From: Candidatus Poribacteria bacterium
GTDB taxonomy: Bacteria; Poribacteria; WGA-4E; WGA-3G
DNA length: 64,000 nucleotides
Direction of reading: 5' to 3'
Assembly: GCA_028824125.1 (NCBI GenBank)
Contig: JAPPES010000085.1
Span: 3,071 to 67,070 of the forward strand
Shown here in pieces: positions 54,901 to 62,200 of the stretch. The notes under the pieces were generated by a model. The model worked only from the letters and a program-made list of their open reading frames with translations. It was not told where the DNA came from and did not search any database. The position numbers and the translations under genes were made by a program. How positions within the stretch are numbered: position 1 is the first letter of the stretch; each line of letters starts with the position of its first letter.

Positions 54901-55361
54901 AGAAGTCCAAACTGTTCGCTCGTCAAGAGATATGCCCATTCCTTAGTTAAACGCAATACACAACCGATTCGGTTTGGATGTAAGGACTTTCTATCCGGTT
55001 TTAGAAACTGATAATTGTACCGAAACTCTGCCTGATTAAACGTTCCGTGTGATCGGATTTCAATATCAAACGGATACGGTTCTGGCAAACCGAGCAATCC
55101 TTGTTCAACTGACTCAAGTTGGCATATTTGCTCATTTGGGATGTGAATTCCACTGTCTGATGATTCCGCTTGACCGTTATCAAGTAATTCCTTGAGTAAC
55201 ATCCATTGTGCTTGTGCCTGGTGAGCATCTGTTGGTAGGTTCGCAGCGTATTCAGTTAGAGACAGGTTTTCTGATGGTGCGGTAAACAGAATACCGTCTG
55301 GTGTTTCTTGCCAGTTTAATTGTTCTGATTCAGATGAATTCTTTCCAAATAGGTTAAGCAT
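51969..55361 (-). CDS. zorD: Zorya type I ZorD: SNF2-type helicase with C-terminal Mrr-like nuclease
   Basis: About 1130 residues from ATG 55361. The N-terminal about 430 residues are a ZorD-specific region. The SNF2 helicase core has Walker A [12 protein letters not shown] (K489), DEAQ (from D619), [15 protein letters not shown], and a C-terminal lobe with [41 protein letters not shown]. The last about 110 residues are an Mrr-like PD-(D/E)XK nuclease ([10 protein letters not shown] with D1028, then IQVKQR with K1046). In Zorya, ZorD attacks invading DNA after the ZorAB motor senses phage entry. It follows zorC by about 14 nt. Confidence 0.9.
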   Translation of the reverse strand: [1130 protein letters not shown]

Positions 55362-55375
55362 CAAAATACCGCCGT

Positions 55376-56908
55376 TTAATATTCAAAAGTTGTTCTACAT
55401 GTTGGACATGTAATTCTTAACTGATTCTCTGTGACAGGAATTTGCAACTTTTGCTTGCAATTCTTGTTAGGACAATTTATACGTATTTTCTCCGTTTCCT
55501 CTGGATTTTGATTGCCTCTTACCTCATCTTGGGCGTGAAGTCGATAACTACGAACAGGTTCAAATCCGATTTCCTTTTTTATCCATTTTGCCAAATTTTT
55601 TTGCCAATAATAGTTTTCTGAATTTTGGTGAATTACTCGATGTACTGCCCAATCTGGATTTCGTAACTCGTGCATGTAATATTCTGATTTCCCCAATTCA
55701 AAAGGAAGATTAACATTGTAATATACATAACATGCTGCCGCCGTACTAAACTCAACAAAGGTATAATTACCCATCTGAATGATGAAAGCGTGTTGATCGC
55801 TACTCCCTCCTCTCAACGTCGCTGGGCGACGATCACGATAGTATTGCAGGGCTTGTGAGTCATGTCTGAAAAGATACTCAGCATTTCCTCGTAACACTAG
55901 ACAACAGAAGGAGATATGGTCAAAGTATGCCAACCAAAATGCTTTTCTGTAGGCAAATTTTTGGTCATGGCATGCTCTGGATACTATATCAAAGAAAAAG
56001 TCGAGGTCAGCTTCTGTAAGCCATTTGGTGAAGATTTTGCGCGCTTCAGGAGAGACATCGTGCCAGTTCGATCCTGCAAGTCGCGGATCTCTCCACTTTT
56101 GAAGAACATAAGATTGAATAGGTTGGCGCAAGCCTTCAGAGGCATTATACCCAAGTTGCACAATCAGGTTAGACATAATGGTGCGGCTTATTGTATCGTT
56201 ATTGTATTTCTTGACAAATTCTACCACATCTGTAACAAAAACCTCATCAGGAAAACTTTTGATTGAAACATACTCCATTGCAACAAAACCGAAGTAGGGA
56301 AAGGAGTTCATATAGTCGGGTAAATCAAGAAATGTCCAAACATCTGAAAGTTTCTTATTTGTGAGAAATAGTTTGGTTGCAAGTTGTTTAGTGCCGTTTT
56401 GTTCACAATACCATGTGGTGTTTGTTTTCAGTTTCTGAAAAAATTTTGGCTTTCCATCGTAATCTTTCAAATGCTTTTTAACAAACTCACGTAGCAGTAC
56501 ATTGGCATTTGGGCTATCCCATGCCTCCAGTAAAGCTTCGAAAACGCCGCGCAGTGCACTTATACGAAAACGATTTTCAATTAACTGAAGTGCATCTTTG
56601 AGTTGCGGTATATCTACAATACGAGGCAGCCCATCTTCGGAGAAGGTCAATGCCCATGCAAGTTGTCGGATTCGTCTGAGCGTGTTAAATTCGTTTCGGA
56701 GATTACTTGGCGGAGTGTCTATGAAGAGTCGGTAAATCTCGCGAAGGGTTTCCTGATTAGGTGGACCATTTGCCTTTCCTTCATGATCTTTGATGATTTT
56801 TTCCAAAATAGCAAATCTTTCTGTTGGGATTTCAATTGGTTTCAGCGCACGACGGGCAAATTCATCGGCATTAAAATCGAATTGAAGGAGCTTTTTTGCT
56901 GAATTCAC
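55376..56908 (-). CDS. zorC: Zorya type I ZorC (EH_Signature protein) with C-terminal zinc ribbon
   Basis: 510 residues starting at GTG 56908, overlapping the zorB stop by 4 nt. The helical body (RRIRQLAWALTFSEDGLPRI, FRISALRGVFEALLEAWDS) and the EH_Signature-like region (ARKIFTKWLTEADLDFFFDI ... RKAFWLAYFDHISFC ... GNYTFVEFSTAAACYVY) fit ZorC, a DNA-binding subunit of type I Zorya. An extra tail carries a zinc ribbon, INCPNKNC...ITCPTCRTTF, which I do not recall from typical ZorC. Position between zorB and zorD supports the call. Confidence 0.85.
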   Translation of the reverse strand: MNSAKKLLQFDFNADEFARRALKPIEIPTERFAILEKIIKDHEGKANGPPNQETLREIYRLFIDTPPSNLRNEFNTLRRIRQLAWALTFSEDGLPRIVDIPQLKDALQLIENRFRISALRGVFEALLEAWDSPNANVLLREFVKKHLKDYDGKPKFFQKLKTNTTWYCEQNGTKQLATKLFLTNKKLSDVWTFLDLPDYMNSFPYFGFVAMEYVSIKSFPDEVFVTDVVEFVKKYNNDTISRTIMSNLIVQLGYNASEGLRQPIQSYVLQKWRDPRLAGSNWHDVSPEARKIFTKWLTEADLDFFFDIVSRACHDQKFAYRKAFWLAYFDHISFCCLVLRGNAEYLFRHDSQALQYYRDRRPATLRGGSSDQHAFIIQMGNYTFVEFSTAAACYVYYNVNLPFELGKSEYYMHELRNPDWAVHRVIHQNSENYYWQKNLAKWIKKEIGFEPVRSYRLHAQDEVRGNQNPEETEKIRINCPNKNCKQKLQIPVTENQLRITCPTCRTTFEY

Positions 56909-57660
56909 GGTTTATCTCCGATAAGGTGTTCAAGTTCTTTGATTTTTTCTAGCTGCTTTTCTGCATTAGTCCGTACGCGAAACTCTACTCGTCTTGATTC
57001 TTCGCTATCTTCCGTGCCATCAGGTTTAGGAATAAATTTACTTGAAGATAAGCCGTTTGCAGTTAAGAGCTGCTGTATCCAGTCTCGATTAGTACCGATT
57101 TTAGGTATATGCAGCACATATTGCAGCACACTTCTCGTTCTGTCTTGTGATAACTCCATATTGAGAATATAGGCATTTTCTTCACTAACTAACTCTGACC
57201 ATTCACTCGATGTGTGTCCCTCAATCCGAATTTCTGCTATGCTATTGACATATTCAGGGCGTTTTAGAATTTTTATGTAACGAGGAAAAAAATCATCCAA
57301 TATCTCTTTGAAAGCAAACTGCACTTCTGCCTGTCCTTGTGCAAATAACACTGTTGGCTCTCTAAAACGGACAGAAAGTTTCTCTCTATCCAAAACTGCA
57401 TTCCATTTTGGGAGATCTTCTTCAAACTCGCTCTTAAGGTCTTTGTATAAATTTTCGCGCAACGTTACGTAATCTGTAAAGATTTCTAACAATCTCTTAT
57501 TGATTTCATTATCACGTTCCTCTTTTTCCATCAAATCCAACATGAGAAAAGAGAGTAATAGCACGAAAATTAGCAATAAACCTGCCATTAAATCGCCTAA
57601 CGATAAACTGAACGGATTTTCATCTGTGAGCGATTTTGATTTAGGAAGAGTTCTATACAT
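56905..57660 (-). CDS. zorB: Zorya ZorB (MotB/OmpA-like stator subunit)
   Basis: 251 residues. A short cytoplasmic start, conserved Asp23 leading into one membrane helix (SLGDLMAGLLLIFVLLLSFLML), then a periplasmic OmpA/MotB peptidoglycan-binding domain (QVQFAFKEIL, IRIEGHTSSEW, LSQDRTRSVLQYVL, ESRRVEFRVRT). With ZorA it forms a proton- or ion-driven motor anchored in the cell wall. The start overlaps the zorA stop (TAATG). Confidence 0.9.
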   Translation of the reverse strand: MYRTLPKSKSLTDENPFSLSLGDLMAGLLLIFVLLLSFLMLDLMEKEERDNEINKRLLEIFTDYVTLRENLYKDLKSEFEEDLPKWNAVLDREKLSVRFREPTVLFAQGQAEVQFAFKEILDDFFPRYIKILKRPEYVNSIAEIRIEGHTSSEWSELVSEENAYILNMELSQDRTRSVLQYVLHIPKIGTNRDWIQQLLTANGLSSSKFIPKPDGTEDSEESRRVEFRVRTNAEKQLEKIKELEHLIGDKP

Positions 57661-59693
57661 TATCTGCCTCTCCGTAACTTCGAAAATTGCTCAATCATGT
57701 CACTTAATTCCTCAACACTGTTGTCAAGTGCAGAAACACTACCAGCAAGCTTGTCTGCAGCATCTGCCAAGTGCTTAGAGAATTCATCAAGAGATTTTCC
57801 CATAGAATCATGAGTAGTTGTGGAGTAATTGATCAAACCTTTATCTATTTCCTCAAAGATACCTTGCAACCCAGATTTAATTATATTAAATTCTTCAGCA
57901 AACTTAGTGAGCAAGTTTCGGGATTGTTGGAGAGACTCTTGAATCTGTTTATTTGTTTCCTGATTTGCCTTAAGATATTCGGCGTTTTGTTGATTGAATG
58001 TATCGCTTGCTTTTGTCAGGTTCTCTCCCGCAGTTGTAAGTGTTGACGCTGATCCTTTCAATTGATCTGAAAACACTTGCATTGTCACAATCATATCATT
58101 TGCATTATTCAGACTTGTATTAACTCCTTGCAATAGAACATTTCCAGTCTCAAGTGCTTCTTTCGTTTTGGATATAGGTATATCAATTGCTTCAATCAAT
58201 TCATTTTGACGATCCAATAATTTGCTGATATTTGTTTCACCTTCCTTAAAAATTTCCTTAAGTCGATCTGTAGTTTCGTTCACACTGTCGCGGATTTGTT
58301 TAATCATTTCGGAAGACTCTGTAGCAGCATTTGATGTGATTGAATCAATAGCACCATTTAACTCTGTAATTGCAAACCGAAGTCCATCAAGAATTCCTTT
58401 GATAGTTTCCTCAGTCAGTTTTGTCTGGGTGTCAGTTGCATTTTTTAGTGATTCACAGATTTCATCAATTTTTTCTTGTACCCCATCCATCATTGTTCTC
58501 ATCTGATTTGGTAGTTCTAATAGACTTTGACTCACTGTGCTAAGATTCTTCACGAGAGTTTCGATCTCTTCTGTGAATGATCCTGAAAGTGCTTTTTTAA
58601 ATTCCTCAACCAATTCTCGGATGGCTTCAGTGGAAGATTCTTCTTTTTCTTGTCGCAATTTTTCAACTGCTGTATTTAATCTATCAAGACTGGGCTGCAA
58701 GTGATTTACCATTGATCGACTGAATGCCTCAGGAGCGTTTTGGATCTCTTGAATAATTTCTTGTTTATCCGCGCTCATAGCATCTATTATATTTTTTTCA
58801 AAACTTGAAATAGCAGTATTCAAGGCATTAAGAGTAGGATCCAATTTTTCAGTAATTGCCTTGCTAAATGCATCAGTTGTTGTGTGAAGTTCTTGAATTA
58901 ACTCCTTTCTTCCCACTCTCATAGCTTCTTCAATACCTTCTCCAAGGTCTGTTAATAGGGTTTTAAGTACTGCTGTCTGTTGTGCTGATTCATCTTCTAG
59001 CCTAAATGCAATTTCCTCTGCGACTTTTAATGTAAATATCCTATCAAGTGAACGCTGCAGATTAGCAATTTCACTATGTACTCCTCCGATTGCCAACTTC
59101 TCTATTCCATTAAAAAATAGCGAAGCCACCATTCCCCATACGGATGTCACAAACGCCGTTGATACACCAGAGAGAAGTTCTTCGATTGCATTCTTGATTT
59201 CTTCTGTGTTTTGAAAGTCAGTATCTGAAAACGGTATCAATCCCCAAACTAAGCCTACAAAAGTACCAAGAATCCCGAAGCCGACCAATATAGCAGGAAT
59301 GCTATTCCAAAATCGTAGATTCATATATTGTCCAAGTAGACGGTCTTCACTGAAGAAATATGATGCTTCATCTGTTTTGTATATTATTTTTTCGTTTTCA
59401 TCGCGCTGACGTGTAATCAGTGAATCTTCAAATTCCTGCCAAGCTTCAGTAAATTCGGTTTTACGAGCAAACTCTTCTTTTAATTCCTGTAATATTGAAG
59501 GCTGAGCAGGTCTTTCGAATTGACTGATTTTGCGTGTTAAATTTCTAATTGAGTTGTATCGGAGGTAAATTCTTACAACAAAATAAATCAATAATATGAG
59601 GAAGGAAGCACCAATGATATAAACAAAAATGTCAGAAATCTGGTCATTTGGTGTCTCTTTCCACGGGAATAACAATGTTAAAAATTCATTCAT
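57660..59693 (-). CDS. zorA: Zorya ZorA (MotA/ExbB-like motor subunit with long coiled-coil tail)
   Basis: About 677 residues. ATG 59693 is preferred over the upstream TTG because AAGG lies about 9 nt upstream. The N-terminal about 230 residues contain the membrane helices (VYIIGASFLILLIYFVV; SIPAILVGFGILGTFVGLVW; VSTAFVTSVWGMVASLFFN) with the MotA/TolQ-like core. The remaining about 430 residues form a long cytoplasmic coiled coil of repeated Ala/Glu/Leu heptads (TDAFSKAITEKLDPTLNALN, PEAFSRSMVNHLQPSLDRLN). In Zorya this tail is thought to carry the signal from the ZorAB motor to the cytosolic effectors. First gene of the zorABCD operon. Confidence 0.92.
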   Translation of the reverse strand: MNEFLTLLFPWKETPNDQISDIFVYIIGASFLILLIYFVVRIYLRYNSIRNLTRKISQFERPAQPSILQELKEEFARKTEFTEAWQEFEDSLITRQRDENEKIIYKTDEASYFFSEDRLLGQYMNLRFWNSIPAILVGFGILGTFVGLVWGLIPFSDTDFQNTEEIKNAIEELLSGVSTAFVTSVWGMVASLFFNGIEKLAIGGVHSEIANLQRSLDRIFTLKVAEEIAFRLEDESAQQTAVLKTLLTDLGEGIEEAMRVGRKELIQELHTTTDAFSKAITEKLDPTLNALNTAISSFEKNIIDAMSADKQEIIQEIQNAPEAFSRSMVNHLQPSLDRLNTAVEKLRQEKEESSTEAIRELVEEFKKALSGSFTEEIETLVKNLSTVSQSLLELPNQMRTMMDGVQEKIDEICESLKNATDTQTKLTEETIKGILDGLRFAITELNGAIDSITSNAATESSEMIKQIRDSVNETTDRLKEIFKEGETNISKLLDRQNELIEAIDIPISKTKEALETGNVLLQGVNTSLNNANDMIVTMQVFSDQLKGSASTLTTAGENLTKASDTFNQQNAEYLKANQETNKQIQESLQQSRNLLTKFAEEFNIIKSGLQGIFEEIDKGLINYSTTTHDSMGKSLDEFSKHLADAADKLAGSVSALDNSVEELSDMIEQFSKLRRGR

Positions 59694-59759
59694 GTAATTT
59701 GCCTTATAATCCAGTTTCAAGCGTCGAATGTTAAAATTATATCACTGCTTTTGTATTCT

Positions 59760-59963
59760 TCATATCTTTTTGACGCGTCCAGTCTTAATCTCATAGCGAG
59801 CTTCTTCTGCAAGTTTTGCAAGTAGATCCTGGGATTCTGCTAAAGCCTTATCCTATTTTCGTTCATCTTCAAGTTCTTCCAGAATTACAGTAGCAATAAA
59901 ATCCTGTTTTTCGGCAGGTAGTTTATATACCTCAGTGAGTACTTTTTCAAGTAGTTGTGTCAT
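59760..59963 (-). pseudogene. Small antitoxin-like gene broken by one nonsense codon
   Basis: ATG 59963 (AGGAGG 5 nt upstream) opens MTQLLEKVLTEVYKLPAEKQ and DFIATVILEELEDERK, then a TAG, then DKALAESQDLLAKLAEEARY EIKTGRVKKI to a TGA. The family (small acidic antitoxin/addiction-type proteins) normally has a Trp (TGG) at the TAG position, so a single G-to-A change explains the break. No toxin gene follows; zorA is next. Confidence 0.7.
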
Positions 59964-60100
59964 AATTTCCTCCTTGCGAATTCTACACTTATATCACGCG
60001 AGAGACTCTTTCCAATTCGACGGTTTGACTTACAAAATTGTTTAGCAATTGACAGTGTGATTGTCGGTACACCGTCATCAGTGACCGTGCCGTAAATCAC
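59960..60100 (-). CDS. 46-residue remnant resembling the start of a clan AA aspartic protease
   Basis: GTG 60100 overlaps the stop of the upstream gene (GTGA) and its own stop overlaps the next ATG (ATGA). The first 19 residues (VIYGTVTDDGVPTITLSIA) look like the N-terminus of retropepsin-like clan AA proteases commonly paired with the upstream small protein. The catalytic Asp-Thr-Gly part is missing and the rest is unrelated (KQFCKSNRRIGKSLSRD). Probably an internally deleted, non-functional copy. Confidence 0.4.
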   Translation of the reverse strand: MIYGTVTDDGVPTITLSIAKQFCKSNRRIGKSLSRDISVEFARRKL

Positions 60101-60348
60101 TTATGGCCTCCCTTACGAAAATAGGTCTCATCGCCAACCCGCTGAAAGAAAAGTGGAGAATCCAAACCTTCTCTGTCTCTTTGTTGGACTATCGCTTGAA
60201 TCGAATCCCCGAACCAAATACGGCTGCTTTTCGGATCTATTCCCACTGTCTGTCCGATACGTTCAGATAGATTATATTGCTTTTGATACGCCTCCCATAT
60301 CTGTTTGGCTTTGTGGGAATCGGCTTCAGTCCAATTTGAATGTTCCAT
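60097..60348 (-). CDS. Small conserved hypothetical protein (protease partner family)
   Basis: 83 residues from ATG 60348; AAGGAG lies 9 nt upstream of it but directly against the earlier ATG 60357, which decides the start. Sequence features are WTEADSHKAKQIWEAYQKQY, LSERIGQTVGIDPKSSRIWFG and DETYFRKGGHK. This small alpha/beta protein is usually found overlapping a clan AA aspartic protease gene, as the remnant at 59960-60100 suggests here. Function unknown. Confidence 0.65.
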   Translation of the reverse strand: MEHSNWTEADSHKAKQIWEAYQKQYNLSERIGQTVGIDPKSSRIWFGDSIQAIVQQRDREGLDSPLFFQRVGDETYFRKGGHK

Positions 60349-60379
60349 TTTGAACATCTCCTTATAGTGTTTTTCCGTT

Positions 60380-61120
60380 CTAAATTACTCGCAGGTCTAC
60401 GTTAATATCAACATCACGCGTAAGTGTGTTTGTCACGGGTGAGGCGGCGAGGGTTTCCTCCCATAACCTTTCTAATACCTCATCATCTGCATCCGATGCG
60501 ACATAAATTGTGCCGCGCACCTCTTTAAAACCGCTATGCCCATCCTGTTCCGTGCCGAGAAAGACGAAAATATTGTCAATCTGACCGCTTAATGATATTT
60601 CCAATTCATCAATTTCAATTTTCTGCTGCGATGCCCGAATCTGAAACCCCATCGCTAAACAAGCCCCAAGTGCGCCGAGGACATATTCCACAGCACTTGG
60701 TGCAGCGTCACGCACATCAAAGCTGGCGGGTTGTCCCACTGACCATGAATGATTTCTGCAGAAAACCTTTGCTTGCAAGCCACCATCCCAATGGATACGT
60801 GTCTGCCATCTATAGTCTCGTGCTTGTTCGTAAGCGGCATCTGCATCTTGTTCCGCTTCTCCGCGTTGCACAAAATATTTGTTATGCTCCGCAGAGGGGC
60901 GCCACCCAAGATAAGGGTTTTCTGTCATTCTACACCACGCGGGCAGGTCTTCTTTGACGCTTATCTCCGTACTGCGAATCTCCAGCACTTCCCCATCTGG
61001 CACTTTTTCCATAGATTTCCGAATAAGTAGAAGCAGTCCAGAACCGCAGTCCAGGTTTCCGCCTTCGCATATATGCTGTGTCTGAAGTGAATCAGGTGCT
61101 TGTAAGTCTTCTTCTCGCAT
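60380..61120 (-). CDS. TusA-like domain fused to an OsmC-family domain
   Basis: 246 residues. Residues about 15-75 are a TusA/SirA-like domain in which the usual CPxP is replaced by LDCGSG (GGNLDCGSGLLLLIRKSMEKV, VLEIRSTEISVKEDLPAWCR). Residues about 100-246 are OsmC-like (ARDYRWQTRIHWDG, FDVRDAAPSAVEYVLGALGACLAMGFQIRA with the conserved Cys, TNTLTRDVDINVDL). OsmC proteins reduce organic peroxides or handle thiols, TusA carries sulfur, so the fusion suggests thiol/persulfide metabolism. The promoter abuts the ATG. Confidence 0.8.
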   Translation of the reverse strand: MREEDLQAPDSLQTQHICEGGNLDCGSGLLLLIRKSMEKVPDGEVLEIRSTEISVKEDLPAWCRMTENPYLGWRPSAEHNKYFVQRGEAEQDADAAYEQARDYRWQTRIHWDGGLQAKVFCRNHSWSVGQPASFDVRDAAPSAVEYVLGALGACLAMGFQIRASQQKIEIDELEISLSGQIDNIFVFLGTEQDGHSGFKEVRGTIYVASDADDEVLERLWEETLAASPVTNTLTRDVDINVDLRVI

Positions 61121-61126
61121 CTGTTT

Positions 61127-61135
61127 TTTATACCA
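61127..61135 (-). promoter_or_regulatory. Extended -10 directly before the TusA-OsmC start
   Basis: On the minus strand TGG-TATAAA ends 6 nt before the ATG at 61120, so transcription should start at or next to the start codon, predicting a leaderless mRNA. Confidence 0.45.
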
Positions 61136-61245
61136 TGAAAATTTGAAATCTGAGATGAGAAAGTATTGTTTATATTTAGAAGGATTTAGTAAAGTGTTTT
61201 AGGTAGGTTATATTTTAAATGTGTTATTTTTAGGGTATCTGAAAT

Positions 61246-61338
61246 GAGAAACCCTCCCTGGTAGGTGTGCCAACAAAGTAATGAGTATGATCATTAAACT
61301 TTCGTAAGGAAACCTATTCCACAACGGGAGGGAGACTC
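61246..61338. ncRNA. Candidate structured element (possible RNA or inverted-repeat relic)
   Basis: GAGAAACCCTCCC (61246-61258) pairs with GGGAGGGAGACTC (61326-61338) except for three central bases. Inside, TAGGT (about 61263) can pair with ACCTA (about 61311), and ATGATCAT is palindromic. The block lies in the 294-bp gap between the TusA-OsmC and DsrE genes, where no gene is seen. Strand unknown; it could be a leader or riboswitch for the minus-strand genes or a mobile-element relic. Confidence 0.35.
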
Positions 61339-61414
61339 TTTGCTCAGGCTCAGGATTCAACTGATCCCGGATGGATGTTTCTGCTGCAGTTAGCAGGAAC
61401 TCCTTTTCCCGATG

Positions 61415-61774
61415 TCAATAGGTAATACTGGAGCCGCCCGTGATTAAAAACTCAACAGCCTTTGCCCCACCAACTATTAGTGCGCTATCCACCAGATTAT
61501 CTTCATCAAGGTTGCGCTTTTTGAAGCACGGTGAGCAGACCCAAATTATGCCACCGACTTCTGCAAAATCTGTCATTAGTTGTTTCAGTGGTGCAAAGCC
61601 TTCTTCATGAATATCATCGGCGTAACCGTTTTGCGAAAGATGTACGCCCTCAGTGCTGAGAAATACAACCGTTTCAACGCCGGATGCAACAGATGCATTT
61701 GCGACAACAAAACCGACTGTCGCTTTATCCGTGTTATCTTTCGCGTGTGTTATGCTAATCATCAACTTAGCCAT
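61415..61774 (-). CDS. DsrE/DsrF-like sulfur-transfer family protein
   Basis: 119 residues: KLMISITHAKDNTDKATVGFVVANASVASGVETVVFLSTEGVHL, then FAPLKQLMTDFAEVGGIIWVCSPCFKKRN, ending LVGGAKAVEFLITGGSSI-like. This is the DsrE fold with conserved Cys in VCSPCFKKR, suited to persulfide transfer. It overlaps the upstream TusA-like gene by one base (TAATG), so the pair is translated together. Confidence 0.85.
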   Translation of the reverse strand: MAKLMISITHAKDNTDKATVGFVVANASVASGVETVVFLSTEGVHLSQNGYADDIHEEGFAPLKQLMTDFAEVGGIIWVCSPCFKKRNLDEDNLVDSALIVGGAKAVEFLITGGSSITY

Positions 61775-62037
61775 TAGGGGTTTTCTCCTTTTTTAATATA
61801 AAAATAGGCACTGTCTTCACCGCAACAATCTGCGAGAAGTTCATTGCCTTTCATGTTGCACCATGCCGCGATGTCCACAGGGGCACCTGGGTCTACTGCG
61901 CGGACTTGTGCGATCTGTCCCGATTCAAGTGTTCTCATGGATTTCAATAGTGCGATAATAAGGTCACCACATCCGAGTTCTCCTAAATCGAAGACAGCAT
62001 CTGGGATAATATCAGGTAAAATGTTTCTTTCTGTCAT
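61774..62037 (-). CDS. TusA/SirA-like protein with altered CPxP motif
   Basis: 87 residues from ATG 62037: FDLGELGCGDLIIALLKSMRTLESGQIAQVRAVDPGAPVDIAAWC. This is the TusA beta-alpha-beta pattern, but the signature CPxP is LGCGDL, keeping the sulfur-carrying Cys. The TusA-plus-DsrE pairing resembles, as separate chains, the domains of YedF, a protein linked to selenium metabolism in some bacteria; that link is speculative here. The frame can be extended to TTG 62073. Confidence 0.78.
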   Translation of the reverse strand: MTERNILPDIIPDAVFDLGELGCGDLIIALLKSMRTLESGQIAQVRAVDPGAPVDIAAWCNMKGNELLADCCGEDSAYFYIKKGENP

Positions 62038-62114
62038 AAAAATAAGGATACCATAAATCCGCTCACAAATCAATCTAATTTCTGAAACTTGGTATTGAGT
62101 TATTTATCGGGACT

Positions 62115-62162
62115 TACAAAAAACGAGTAGGGCTTAAGAGTCTGATTAGCTCTACTCGTTTC
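62115..62162 (-). terminator. Intrinsic terminator of the S1/P1-like gene
   Basis: AAACGAGTAGGGCT (62122-62135) pairs with AGCTCTACTCGTTT (62149-62162), 13 of 14 Watson-Crick plus one wobble, 13-nt loop. Read on the minus strand, the stem is followed by TTTTTT, a good rho-independent terminator 39 nt after the stop at 62201. Confidence 0.8.
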
Positions 62163-62200
62163 TGTTAATTCGGTATAAATGCGTGCAGCTGGTCTTTTTC

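Noticed and set aside
51969-55361. The SNF2 helicase as Cas3 or a RapA/transcription factor linked to the CRISPR array
   Set aside because: It has SNF2 motifs plus an Mrr nuclease and sits in the Zorya operon 38 kb from the array; no cas genes were found.
57660-59693. ZorA/ZorB as flagellar MotAB or TonB ExbB/ExbD
   Set aside because: The very long coiled-coil tail and the adjacent zorC and zorD genes in one operon identify Zorya; no motility genes are present.
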